Positions 18,331 through 27,220 of a stretch of DNA of 64,000 nt are shown piece after piece (within the stretch, counting starts at the first letter, position 1; every line of letters starts with the position of its first letter). The stretch is from CBDFGK01 sp965247075 (GTDB taxonomy: Bacteria > Pseudomonadota > Gammaproteobacteria > Pseudomonadales > Halieaceae). Both the position numbers and the translations under genes were made by a program. Location: positions 1,798,001 through 1,862,000 of the forward strand of contig CBDFGK010000003.1 of assembly GCA_965247075.1 (NCBI GenBank), given 5' to 3'. The notes beneath the pieces were generated by a model. The model saw only the letters and a list, made by a program, of their open reading frames with translations. It was not told the origin of the DNA and made no database searches.

Positions 18331-19197
18331 GTGTCAGATAGCATAATACTGGATTTTCCTGTTTTAGTAGAGGACGACGGTGATTTTGTGGAAGGAGTTT
18401 CTTATGAGGTAGAAGCCAAAGCCCGTCAAATTGACAGAAAATTGGAAATACGACACACATTAAGAGGTCAATCATTCATCAGTAAATTAGTTAAAAGCGG
18501 TGATGCAAAATTTTCTGTTTTGTTGCTTTACAGAGATAGTGCCGAACGCCAACATCACTTACATGATACCGATATTTCTATAAATGATCATGAAATAATC
18601 GCCACACAAACTATACCCATTAAATTTTCTTACGCTCCAGAAATTACACCCAGCATTGTTATTTTAGAGGCTAAAAAACTTACAGTAGACGCTTCGTCTG
18701 GATTAACTGATTTTTGGGAACAGGGTGAGTATTTCGATATACCGCAATATTCAAGGGTTGCTTTAGGACTAAAATTAAAATTCACTGCGGGTGATTTATC
18801 GAAATTAATGAAAGTAATTTCCGATGAAAAGCTTGGTGACGGGGAAATGAAAGTTGAGGTTAATGAAAATGTTGGTGAAGGTGAAACGCCGGTTTCGCTA
18901 TACTGCGGACAAGGTGTTTATGACGAACTAAACAAAATCACTCCGGCAGAGCCGAGCAATTCTGTTGAGTCAATGAGGTCGGCAATTATCACTCAAGCAT
19001 TATGCGCAATTTATGCTTACATGCAAAATTTAAACAATGATCACGAAGCAAGTGGTGTGCTGGCAGCGCATTTAGACATGCTAGAAGAAAAGACAAACTT
19101 AAACTGGCGCGATGACAATTTCAGCCCAAGTTTGGCCGCCACAAGAATGCAACCTTACGCCATAAAAGCGCTTAGTGACGAGGCGGATTATGACTGA
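18331..19197 (+). CDS. Unknown protein, third gene of the PP-loop/GHKL cassette
   Basis: A 288-residue protein that I cannot assign to a family. It starts at GTG 18331, five bases after the GHKL stop, with GAGGAG overlapping that stop. The first half looks beta-rich (alternating hydrophobic residues, e.g. KFSVLLLYRDS, SIVILEAKKL). The last 80 residues look helical (SMRSAIITQALCAIYAYMQN). There is no signal peptide or membrane helix, so it is probably cytoplasmic. Its end overlaps the next gene by 8 bases, so the two are translationally coupled. The A+T-rich composition matches the cassette. A partner or substrate-binding role beside the ATPase is inference from position only. Confidence 0.6.
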   Translation: MSDSIILDFPVLVEDDGDFVEGVSYEVEAKARQIDRKLEIRHTLRGQSFISKLVKSGDAKFSVLLLYRDSAERQHHLHDTDISINDHEIIATQTIPIKFSYAPEITPSIVILEAKKLTVDASSGLTDFWEQGEYFDIPQYSRVALGLKLKFTAGDLSKLMKVISDEKLGDGEMKVEVNENVGEGETPVSLYCGQGVYDELNKITPAEPSNSVESMRSAIITQALCAIYAYMQNLNNDHEASGVLAAHLDMLEEKTNLNWRDDNFSPSLAATRMQPYAIKALSDEADYD

Positions 19198-20047
19198 ATA
19201 TAAACGACTGGATGAGAAAGCTTGGCTGGAGTTCGGAAAAAATTTGTTGACTGAAAAAGGCTCAGAAAAACAAAAGGAATTTTTGCAAGTCTGTCGAGCG
19301 GGGAAAGATGATTTTTTGAAGTATATGGATGCTTGTTTGTTGTCTGGAAAAGGCTGTATTATTGACGGAGATATTATTGCCTTTGAACATAAATTTGCAG
19401 AGCGAGAATTTCTTTACCCGCCAAAGGACACTCAACAAGTTATCTGGAATGTCTTTAAAAATGCCCCAGACGAGATGCTGACTTACTGTGGATTTTGGAG
19501 TTATCGAATCATTGATATGATTGGACATGACCAGATCAAACCGGAATATTTGGCAGCAGATTTAAATGGAGTTACTAAAACAGGTGTTTATATTATTGAT
19601 GTGGCGCAACAATCGGATGATGAAAAACCAGTGGATGATTGCGTTAGAAGAATTTTGCGCTCCATGTGTAATCCAGCACCCCGGGGGAAAAGAATCGTTT
19701 TTAGTGATTTTTATTTGGGCAAAGCATATTGGCGTTGGTGGTGGGCAGATAAGATGTCTCAACGTAGTATTGGATTGAATTTTAACCAGGTGTTAAAAAT
19801 CTTGGATGAAAAATATTATGCAGAATTTTCTGGAAAAATGCACTCAGGGAAAAGTTATATTGGTTCAGAAAACGTGCTTGGCGGACTTTTATTATATTTG
19901 AAACAGGAAAACGGGAATAAAATTACCGCCAAACAGTTACGAAAAATCATTGATAAAATTTCTTATTTAAGTGCATGGAAAGCAATTGAAGCACAAGCAC
20001 CAAACCTTACCCAAATGGAAATACAGGAAATATCAAAAACCCTGTAG
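19190..20047 (+). CDS. Unknown protein, fourth gene of the PP-loop/GHKL cassette
   Basis: A 285-residue protein of unrecognised family. The start is ATG 19190, which overlaps the preceding stop (ATGACTGA) and has GAGGCGG upstream. A frame from 19175 has no such site. It is acidic, aromatic-rich and probably soluble. The middle contains IVFSDFYLGKAYWRWWWADK, an unusual Trp cluster, and the C-terminal 60 residues look helical. It ends the cassette: A+T-rich coding stops here and an IS begins about 30 bases on. Coupling to the upstream gene suggests the two products act together. Function not known. Confidence 0.6.
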   Translation: MTEYKRLDEKAWLEFGKNLLTEKGSEKQKEFLQVCRAGKDDFLKYMDACLLSGKGCIIDGDIIAFEHKFAEREFLYPPKDTQQVIWNVFKNAPDEMLTYCGFWSYRIIDMIGHDQIKPEYLAADLNGVTKTGVYIIDVAQQSDDEKPVDDCVRRILRSMCNPAPRGKRIVFSDFYLGKAYWRWWWADKMSQRSIGLNFNQVLKILDEKYYAEFSGKMHSGKSYIGSENVLGGLLLYLKQENGNKITAKQLRKIIDKISYLSAWKAIEAQAPNLTQMEIQEISKTL

Positions 20048-20077
20048 TGCAAAATCAACCTAAGATCAAACTCTAGT

Positions 20078-21753
20078 TAGTGCCCATCCATAAACGACTG
20101 TTTTTTTGAAAAACACCCTGTTCTAACCGTGAGTGTCCCAGGCCACAACTCTCCGGGCTTATGAGCGGCCATAAATCGACCGGTACAGTCACATTAGGGC
20201 CCCTTACCCTGGATTTATGCCACAGATTACCGCTGCACAACCCAAAAGCGTACAGATATTTGGCTCTCAGGGCCAACCATTGTGCTAGCTGGAGTCGAGC
20301 CGTGCCAAACGCATCAGATTATAGCTGAGAACCGAGGACCAAACATAAGCCTTGAACCCATCCAACCCCTTCCAAGTGGCCTTCGTTGCACCAAAAGCCC
20401 TTTTTAATTCCGAAATATTTCCTTCTACGCCTGCCCTGAAATGACGTAATCGATCAAAGGTTTTTGATTGCACGCCCATTGCCCGAAGCGATAGGCCAAC
20501 CGGCTTATGGAAGACGACTCGCTTCACTCCGAGGCCTCTGCCTTCTGTCACATTTGCTTGGCTGGCATAGCCGCCATCAGCGACTACCGAACCGGGAAGA
20601 CGACCCAGTTTTGACTGGTGGAAATCGAGTACTGGAATGAACAGGTCCGTATCCGATGGATTCCCTTTTTCAATGGAGAGGTAGGTGATGAATCCACTTT
20701 CCTCACTGCTTATATTAATCTTATGGCCATACTGAACGTCTCGAAATCCTTTAACGATAATGTCAGTGTGCGACTCGAATAAACTGACAATTTTTTCTGA
20801 TGAGTGAACGCTCTCTTTTCGAATGACACGGCGCTCTGTTTGATGGATGACTTTGAGTGTTAAATCCCGATACCGCTCCACTTGATCGAGCCATTTTTTC
20901 TTTTGGTCAGAGTCAGGGGCGCCCGCCTTGATTTTCTCCAGGCTTCTATCGACTTGTCTAAGTACAACTCGGACACATTTCAATAATTTTGGATAAAGCG
21001 CTTCTTTTCCAGTATTTTTTGCGTTAAAAATCTGGAATGCCAGTGATTTTGATAACTTCCTCTGATCTGTAAATCGATTTTTTACTCCCGTTACATTTTT
21101 ACTTTTCGCCAACAATCGGCTTAGCACCCGAACGCCATCATTCAATAGTTGGCTGTCACTGGGCGGCGCAATATTACTGGCAACAACCGTACTATCGATG
21201 CGTAATTTATCCATCGACAAAATACCTTCTTTCAGCCAGTTGTCCGATAGGATCTCATGCACCTTTTCCAAGGTCTCCGGTTTGATACTTCGTATCGTTG
21301 ACTGCAATCCTGACCGACTGGGTGTCAAATGATTCGGCAGTCTTGCGAACGTTCGGTAGGTCATCGAATCTGACAAATGGAACGCCAGTTGCTCGTAGCT
21401 GATACGCAATTGTTGTTTCAATAACAGGCATCGAAAAATACTTTCAACACTGAAGCCTATTCGTCCCACCTTTGTTGCCGATTGGCTCACCAAATCATTG
21501 GCGATCAAGGCCAGTATTTCCGGGTGCTTATCCAGGAGGTTTGACAGTGATCTGAGTCGGGTTCCAAATTCGTGTTCTGAGTAGTTTTCAAATATACTTG
21601 CCTGAGCTACGCGGGTTTCTCGCATGCTGAATCCTCTTGGTTGTTTTGTTTTTGTTCGCACCTTTAGCTTAACAAATTCAAGAGGATTTTTTAATGCCTT
21701 GCGAATAAATTTCCTTATATTTCAATGGATTGAGAGTTTATGGATGCGCACTA
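20078..21753. mobile_element. IS element, IS5/ISNCY-like
   Basis: Inverted ends tagtgcccatccataaac (20078-20095) and its near-inverse (21736-21753, one mismatch) enclose a single minus-strand transposase. The size is about 1.68 kb. The 190 bases between the left end and the transposase stop hold no gene that I can see. I could not define an unambiguous target duplication because the flanks are both TAGT-like. Confidence 0.75.
20285..21625 (-). CDS. DDE transposase (IS5/ISNCY-like)
   Basis: A 446-residue transposase. I choose ATG 21625 because AAGAGGA lies 8 bases upstream; a GTG at 21661 would add 12 residues. MDKLRIDSTVVASNI has the first catalytic Asp, VVADGGYASQANV the second, and the C-terminal FRAGVEGNISELKRAFG the probable Glu. 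This layout belongs to the large IS5/IS1182-like transposases often labelled ISNCY. The gene is intact. Confidence 0.8.
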   Translation of the reverse strand: MRETRVAQASIFENYSEHEFGTRLRSLSNLLDKHPEILALIANDLVSQSATKVGRIGFSVESIFRCLLLKQQLRISYEQLAFHLSDSMTYRTFARLPNHLTPSRSGLQSTIRSIKPETLEKVHEILSDNWLKEGILSMDKLRIDSTVVASNIAPPSDSQLLNDGVRVLSRLLAKSKNVTGVKNRFTDQRKLSKSLAFQIFNAKNTGKEALYPKLLKCVRVVLRQVDRSLEKIKAGAPDSDQKKKWLDQVERYRDLTLKVIHQTERRVIRKESVHSSEKIVSLFESHTDIIVKGFRDVQYGHKINISSEESGFITYLSIEKGNPSDTDLFIPVLDFHQSKLGRLPGSVVADGGYASQANVTEGRGLGVKRVVFHKPVGLSLRAMGVQSKTFDRLRHFRAGVEGNISELKRAFGATKATWKGLDGFKAYVWSSVLSYNLMRLARLDSS

Positions 21754-22077
21754 GTTACTATCACTACCACTAGGAAGTACTTAAGATGTCGGTCGCACCA
21801 TCACAGACCATGATGACAAGAACCGGCTCCCTTGACTCTTCAACGTTCCAGATTTTAGCTTTCGCCAGAATGACGGAGCGGCAGAGCGCGGCACTGAAAT
21901 GACGGAGCGGGCATTGACGGGGAAGGAACAGAAGGGCGCGACACTGGAACGACCAGCGGAAGGCCACGACACTGGAATCACAAACAAGAGGGACGTTGCT
22001 TGTTTCCAATGATCATTCCAGATATGCGATTTACACATTTTACTGGCATAATGTTGCCCTCCTGTCTGATGAGAGTT
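21754..22077. other. Intergenic region without recognisable gene
   Basis: This stretch of about 320 bases lies between the IS5/ISNCY-like element and the IS1182-type end. I see no convincing coding frame. It contains loosely repeated GACACTGGAA / TGACGGAGCGG phrases at 21880-21980, suggestive of degraded repetitive DNA. Confidence 0.4.
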
Positions 22078-22113
22078 GAGTTATTGTCAAAAGTGGACGG
22101 GGCGGCAAAAAGT
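22078..22113 (+). repeat. IS1182-type left terminal inverted repeat
   Basis: GAGTTATTG, then a core identical over 20 bases to 13650-13669 (tggacggggcggcaaaaagt). It lies 46 bases before an IS1182-type transposase start and is that element's left end. No matching right end is found before accA, so the element is truncated. Confidence 0.7.
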
Positions 22114-22159
22114 CCCGCATTGAATATGAGCGACAGGCACATTCAGCTATCCTACCCTC

Positions 22160-22889
22160 ATGATCACATTGCGCGATAGAAAAACCGGCAAGCTGTTTGA
22201 CCCCTGGGAGTCCTGGGGTGAAAAACGACGCAAACTGCTGGACCGATGCTGGGCAGGTGTATTCCGCAGACACCTGTTGGAACAATTACCCGCTGCCAAA
22301 TTAACGGACAGGTTAACTGATTCCTTCGGTCGTCCGAGCAAGGATTTACACGTGGCCCTCGGAGCGCTGGTTTTACAGCAATTGCATGACTTGACAGATG
22401 CAGCAACTGTAGAGACGGTCTCTTTCAATATCGCGTGGCATTATGCCCTGGATATACAACACACATCTGACAGCTATATCTGCCAACGAACGCTAAGAAC
22501 GTATCGCGGCTGGGTCATTGATCAAGGATTGGACGAGGAGCTGTTCGAACAACTCGCTGACCCGCTGATAAATGCCTTTTCGGTGGATACCACACGGCAG
22601 CGAATTGATTCAACAGCGGTTCGATCAGCGATGCGCACGATGACACGACTGGGGATTTTGGTTGCGGCTGTCAGTACGTTTTTGCGTGAACTGGCACGTC
22701 ATGACCTGGCTTTACACGCACAGGTTGATCCGGAAGATGTGAGCCGCCTTGTCGAGCGTGAGGGTGAGTGCTTCGGCTTTGGCAAGCCCAGTGAGACGAA
22801 ACGGCAGTTGCCGGAAGTGGCACAGGTTCTCGCTGACCCGCTGACCCGGTATCGAGACACAACAGCCGCCGATCCCCTGCGGTACAGCC
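22160..22889 (+). pseudogene. IS1182-family transposase, truncated
   Basis: The frame begins MITLRDRKTGKLFDPW and continues with LDRCWAGVFRRHLLEQLP and VDTTRQRIDSTAVRSAMRTM, containing the first catalytic Asp of an IS1182-type DDE transposase. About 240 residues are present of some 500 or more. Homology ends near DPLRYSP, where the DNA becomes frdB sequence, so a deletion has fused the IS to the fumarate reductase remnant. The remaining Asp and Glu are lost. Confidence 0.75.
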
Positions 22890-23066
22890 CATATGCACGC
22901 GGATTTTGTCGATGCACTGGGGCTGAACAGGATTGCCCGCTTTCAGATGGACCCACGCGATGATCGCTCGGATGAAGACGTGTACCGGCTGGTGGGAGAT
23001 GAAACCGGAGTATTTGGGTGCAAAACCCTGCTGGGTTGTGAAGACAGCTGCCCTGGCCAGAATTGA
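22890..23066 (+). pseudogene. frdB: Fumarate reductase iron-sulfur subunit, 3' fragment
   Basis: In a frame different from the transposase: ADFVDALGLNRIARFQMDPR, DDRSDEDVYRLVGDETGVFG, CKTLLGCEDSCP, then a stop after GQN. This matches the C-terminal Fe-S domain of FrdB (the CxxxxxCxxxCP cluster near a GVFGC motif). About 58 codons remain of some 240, and the last 20 are replaced. It is the right-hand counterpart of the frdC and frdA fragments at 12.8-13.6 kb. Confidence 0.75.
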
Positions 23067-23091
23067 CGGTTTTACTCTGACCCCTGGTTTA

Positions 23092-23115
23092 GGGGACAGA
23101 CTTAAGCCTGTCCCC
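23092..23115. terminator. Hairpin before accA
   Basis: GGGGACAG and CTGTCCCC form a perfect 8 bp stem with an 8-base loop. No T-run follows, so it may be a factor-dependent terminator, a REP-like element or an IS relic rather than a classical intrinsic terminator. Confidence 0.4.
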
Positions 23116-23171
23116 CATCACGCGCACCGTGTAAACTGCCGCCATTCAATAGCAAAGCAGTCTGTGTCGCG

Positions 23172-24119
23172 ATGAACCCCAACTACCTGGATTTTGAACA
23201 ACCAATCGCCGAGCTTGAGGTCAAGATTGAAGAGTTGCAGTTGGTGGGTTCTGACAATGATATTAATATCTCAGCAGAGATCTCGACACTGCGCGAGAAG
23301 AGCAGCAAGCTAACTGAGAAAATATACTCCAACCTCAACGCCTGGGATATCGTCAAGGTCGCCCGGCATCCCCAGCGGCCCTATACGCTTGACTACATCC
23401 CGCATATTTTCACCGAGTTCGACGAGTTGCACGGTGACCGGCGTTTTGCCGATGATCGCGCCATTGTCGGCGGTCTTGCCCGCTTGCAGGGCATGCCGGT
23501 GATGGTGATTGGCCAGGAAAAGGGTCGTAATGTGCAGGAGAAGGTAGCCCGTAATTTCGGCATGCCCAAGCCCGAGGGCTATCGCAAGGCGCTGCGGCTA
23601 ATGGATATGGCCGAGCGCTTTAAAATACCGGTAATTACGCTTATCGACACGCCGGGAGCCTATCCGGGTATCGATTCCGAAGAGCGTGGTATTTCCGAGG
23701 CTATCGCCAGGAACCTGGCGGTTATGTCGCATTTGCGCACACCGATTATTTGCCTGGTTATCGGCGAAGGCAGCTCCGGTGGCGCACTTGGCATCGGGGT
23801 CGGTGATCACCTGGCTATGCTGCAGTATTCGACCTATTTTGTAATTTCCCCGGAAGGCTGCGCCAATATCATCTGGAAGACCTCTGAGAAAGCACCGGAA
23901 GCGGCGCAAGCAATGGGGGTAACTTCCGATGTGTTGCAAGACATTGGCATCGTCGACACTATCATTGAGGAGCCGCTCGGCGGCGCTCACAGGAACCTGG
24001 AACTCATGGCAGAGCGCATTCAACAGCACCTGGTGGAACAGGTAGAGCGCTTGCAAGCTATAGATCTGAACGATATGCTCGATCAACGCTACCAGCGCCT
24101 CATGTCCTACGGCAACTGA
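23172..24119 (+). CDS. accA: Acetyl-CoA carboxylase carboxyltransferase alpha subunit
   Basis: With AccD this transfers the carboxyl group from biotin-BCCP to acetyl-CoA, the committed step of fatty-acid synthesis. The 315 residues are normal for the family, with PEGYRKALRLMDMAERF, DTPGAYPGIDSEERGISEAI and GEGSSGGALGIGVGD motifs of the crotonase-like carboxyltransferase. ATG 23172 is the natural start (MNPNYLDFEQPI). In related genomes it is transcribed on from dnaE. Here it is cut off by the accessory island and must have another promoter or read-through. Confidence 0.97.
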   Translation: MNPNYLDFEQPIAELEVKIEELQLVGSDNDINISAEISTLREKSSKLTEKIYSNLNAWDIVKVARHPQRPYTLDYIPHIFTEFDELHGDRRFADDRAIVGGLARLQGMPVMVIGQEKGRNVQEKVARNFGMPKPEGYRKALRLMDMAERFKIPVITLIDTPGAYPGIDSEERGISEAIARNLAVMSHLRTPIICLVIGEGSSGGALGIGVGDHLAMLQYSTYFVISPEGCANIIWKTSEKAPEAAQAMGVTSDVLQDIGIVDTIIEEPLGGAHRNLELMAERIQQHLVEQVERLQAIDLNDMLDQRYQRLMSYGN

Positions 24120-24136
24120 CGGACCGGGACGGTTCT

Positions 24137-25456
24137 ATGTCCCTCACCCCACATTCGCTAGCGCCTGTTCTTCAGCCCTACCTGGCCGCCCCCCGCTGGT
24201 GGATTGGGCTCAGTGGTGGCCTGGATTCCGTCACATTATTGCAATTGCTGGTAGATATTCGAGAGACTGTTGAACTACCATCTTTGGTAGCCGTACATGT
24301 AGACCATCAGCTCAGTGCTCACGCACAGGACTGGGCTGCGCACTGCGAGCAGTTGTGCGCCCGTCTCGGAGTGGAGTTGCTGCGGCGACAGGTGCATGTG
24401 GTGGGCGACGGTAGTGGCCCCGAGGCGGCCGCTCGCACTGCCAGGTACTCTGTATTTGAAGAACTGGTAGGCGCAGACGAATTATTGTTGCTGGCCCACC
24501 ACGCCGATGACCAGATCGAGACATTTTTTCTGCGTTTGCTGCGCGGTGCCGGCACCCTGGGCCTCTCCGGTATGCCGGCGCAGCGTGTGCTGGGCGGTGG
24601 ACATTTGCTCAGGCCGCTGTTGGAGTTTCCACGTGCGGCATTGCTAAGCTACGCCCGTAAACGTCAGCTCAGTTGGGTGGAGGATGACAGTAACCAGAAT
24701 CAGGCGCTGGATAGAAATTATCTCAGGCTGCGTGTTTTGCCTGGCCTGGGCGAGCGCTGGCCCGCCTATCGAAACAACGTAAAGCAGGCCATGCAGGCGG
24801 TGGCTGCGGCCGAAACTGAACTCTCGGATCTATACAGGCCGCAATTGAACGCGGCTGTTGGTGAATATTTCGGCGAACCCTGCCTCGATCTGGTGGCATT
24901 GCAGGGCCTGGCGCCCACAGCTCTGGCGCGGGTATTACGGCTGTGGCTGGTCGATCTGCAACAGGTACCGCCGGGCCGTGCCGGGTTGATGGAGTTTATA
25001 CGGCAGTTGCAGAGCGGGAATGACTCGGCCAGGCCCGAACTGGCAGTGGCGGCCTATGTCCTGCGACGGTACCGGGACCGCTTGCACTATGTGGAGGCGT
25101 TGCCGCCCCTGCCGACAGAATTTGAGTACTCGCTCACCGCCACGGATCCAGTGCTGATTGCGGGTCTGGGCAGTGTTCAAATGACACTGGTTGACAGCGG
25201 TGGGCTTACACTTCCCGCCACTGGTAATTGGCGCTTGGCCCTGCGCCGGGGCGGGGAACGCTGTCAGCCAGTGGGACGAGCGCACAGTCAGAGTATGAAA
25301 AAACTGCTGCAGGAATACGGCGTGCCGCCCTGGTGGCGCGACCGTTTACCGCTGCTCTATGACGGCGATGTGTTGGTGGCGGTGGCTGATTTATGGGTGT
25401 GTGAAGGCCATCGCGCCGATGCCGACCGTCCGGGCTACAAATTTCACTGGCGCTGA
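24137..25456 (+). CDS. tilS: tRNA(Ile)-lysidine synthase
   Basis: TilS modifies C34 of tRNA-Ile(CAU) to lysidine so that it reads AUA. The N-terminal PP-loop GLSGGLDSVTLLQ is at about residues 29-41, followed by VAVHVDHQL and LAHHADDQIETFFLRLLRG. The C-terminal TilS domains end in LLQEYGVPPWWRDRLPLLYD. The length of 439 residues is usual. It follows accA by 17 bases in the conserved accA-tilS-pyrG order. Confidence 0.95.
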   Translation: MSLTPHSLAPVLQPYLAAPRWWIGLSGGLDSVTLLQLLVDIRETVELPSLVAVHVDHQLSAHAQDWAAHCEQLCARLGVELLRRQVHVVGDGSGPEAAARTARYSVFEELVGADELLLLAHHADDQIETFFLRLLRGAGTLGLSGMPAQRVLGGGHLLRPLLEFPRAALLSYARKRQLSWVEDDSNQNQALDRNYLRLRVLPGLGERWPAYRNNVKQAMQAVAAAETELSDLYRPQLNAAVGEYFGEPCLDLVALQGLAPTALARVLRLWLVDLQQVPPGRAGLMEFIRQLQSGNDSARPELAVAAYVLRRYRDRLHYVEALPPLPTEFEYSLTATDPVLIAGLGSVQMTLVDSGGLTLPATGNWRLALRRGGERCQPVGRAHSQSMKKLLQEYGVPPWWRDRLPLLYDGDVLVAVADLWVCEGHRADADRPGYKFHWR

Positions 25457-25585
25457 TATTTCTACCCCCCGCTTCATTGAGCAGGCCGGTCCTTTCTGGT
25501 AAGCTGATTTTCCATCTTTCGAAGGGCGGCGGGCACACAGATTGCATCGCTGGCATCCATAAAATAACTGTCAAAAAGGCTCTAC

Positions 25586-27220
25586 ATGACGCGCTATATC
25601 TTCGTCACCGGTGGTGTGGTTTCCTCTTTGGGGAAGGGCATCGCTGCCGCTTCACTCGCGGCTATTCTCGAAGCCCGCAGGCTCAAGGTAACCATGCTTA
25701 AACTGGATCCCTACATTAATATAGATCCCGGTACCATGAGTCCCTTTCAGCACGGTGAGGTATTCGTCACCGAGGATGGTGGGGAGACAGACCTGGATCT
25801 GGGGCACTACGAGCGTTTCACTCATGCCACCATGTCCAAAGCCAATAACTTTACCACCGGGCGTGTCTACAACGAAGTGCTGCGCAAAGAGCGCCGTGGA
25901 GATTATCTGGGCGCCACCGTGCAGGTCATTCCGCATATTACCGATGAGATAAAGCGCCGCGTCCTGGCGGGTGGCGGTGATGCCGACATCGCAGTGGTGG
26001 AGATTGGCGGCACGGTGGGTGACATCGAAAGCCTGCCCTTCATGGAGGCGGCTCGGCAATTAAAAATTGAACTGGGCAGTGCTAACGCCCTGCTGATGCA
26101 CCTTACGCTGGTGCCTTATCTGGCCGCTGCCGGCGAGATCAAAACCAAACCCACCCAACACTCGGTCAAGGAGTTGCGCTCCATTGGCCTGCAGCCAGAT
26201 GTGCTGCTGTGTCGATGTGAAGTAGCGGTTGGGCCAAGTGCCTGCAAGAAAATTGCGCTGTTCACCAACGTGGATGAGAAGGCCGTTATCCCGATGCTGG
26301 ACGCAGACTCTATTTACGAAATTCCCGCCATGTTGCATAAGAATGGACTCGACGACATCGTGGTAAAACAATTCGGTCTCCAGTGCCCGGCTGCTGATCT
26401 GCATGAGTGGGACAAGGTGCTGCGCGGTGAGATTGAGGCCGACCAGGAAGTAACCGTGGCGATGGTCGGCAAGTACATGGGCTTGCAGGACGCCTACAAG
26501 TCGCTGAACGAAGCCCTTAAGCATGCCGGTATCCAGACCTTCTCGAAGGTCAATATCCTACCCATAGATGCTGAGCAGATAGAGGCTGAAGGCACGGCTG
26601 TGCTGAAAGGTGCCGATGCCATACTGGTGCCGGGCGGTTTTGGTGAACGGGGCATAGAAGGCAAGGTTTTGGCGGCCCGCTATGCACGTAAAAACAAGGT
26701 GCCATACCTGGGTATATGCCTGGGTATGCACGTTGCCATGATCGAATACGCTCGCGATGTTGCCGGCCTGACGGGCGCTCACAGTACCGAGATGGAGCCC
26801 TGCGCACCACATCCGGTTATCGCCCTGATTACCGAGTGGCAGAATGCCGATGGCAGTACCGAGGTTCGCAGTGAAAAATCCGATAAGGGCGGCAGTATGC
26901 GTTTGGGCGGACAACCCTGCCACATGGTGGAGGGCTCCCGGTCACGACAGCTATACGGATCGGAGGTCGTGATTGAACGGCATCGACACCGCTATGAAGT
27001 CAACAATAACTACAATGATCGATTGCAGGCGGCTGGGCTCAGCATCGTCGGTTGGTCAGCCGATCGTTCACTGGTTGAGATGATAGAAATTCCCGTTCAT
27101 CCCTGGTTTATTGCCTGCCAGTTTCACCCGGAGTTCACTTCCAGGCCGCGTGGTGGCCACCCGTTGTTCACCGGCTATATTGAGGCGGCGCTTGCCTATA
27201 GCAAGGAACACATGGCGTGA
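25586..27220 (+). CDS. pyrG: CTP synthase
   Basis: Aminates UTP to CTP with glutamine. The 544 residues comprise an N-terminal synthase domain (RYIFVTGGVVSSLGKGIAAA) and a C-terminal class I glutamine amidotransferase with the nucleophile Cys in LGICLGMHVAMIE and the His/Glu in FHPEFTSRP. The 129-base gap upstream of ATG 25586 may contain its own promoter. The end overlaps kdsA by 4 bases. Confidence 0.98.
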   Translation: MTRYIFVTGGVVSSLGKGIAAASLAAILEARRLKVTMLKLDPYINIDPGTMSPFQHGEVFVTEDGGETDLDLGHYERFTHATMSKANNFTTGRVYNEVLRKERRGDYLGATVQVIPHITDEIKRRVLAGGGDADIAVVEIGGTVGDIESLPFMEAARQLKIELGSANALLMHLTLVPYLAAAGEIKTKPTQHSVKELRSIGLQPDVLLCRCEVAVGPSACKKIALFTNVDEKAVIPMLDADSIYEIPAMLHKNGLDDIVVKQFGLQCPAADLHEWDKVLRGEIEADQEVTVAMVGKYMGLQDAYKSLNEALKHAGIQTFSKVNILPIDAEQIEAEGTAVLKGADAILVPGGFGERGIEGKVLAARYARKNKVPYLGICLGMHVAMIEYARDVAGLTGAHSTEMEPCAPHPVIALITEWQNADGSTEVRSEKSDKGGSMRLGGQPCHMVEGSRSRQLYGSEVVIERHRHRYEVNNNYNDRLQAAGLSIVGWSADRSLVEMIEIPVHPWFIACQFHPEFTSRPRGGHPLFTGYIEAALAYSKEHMA

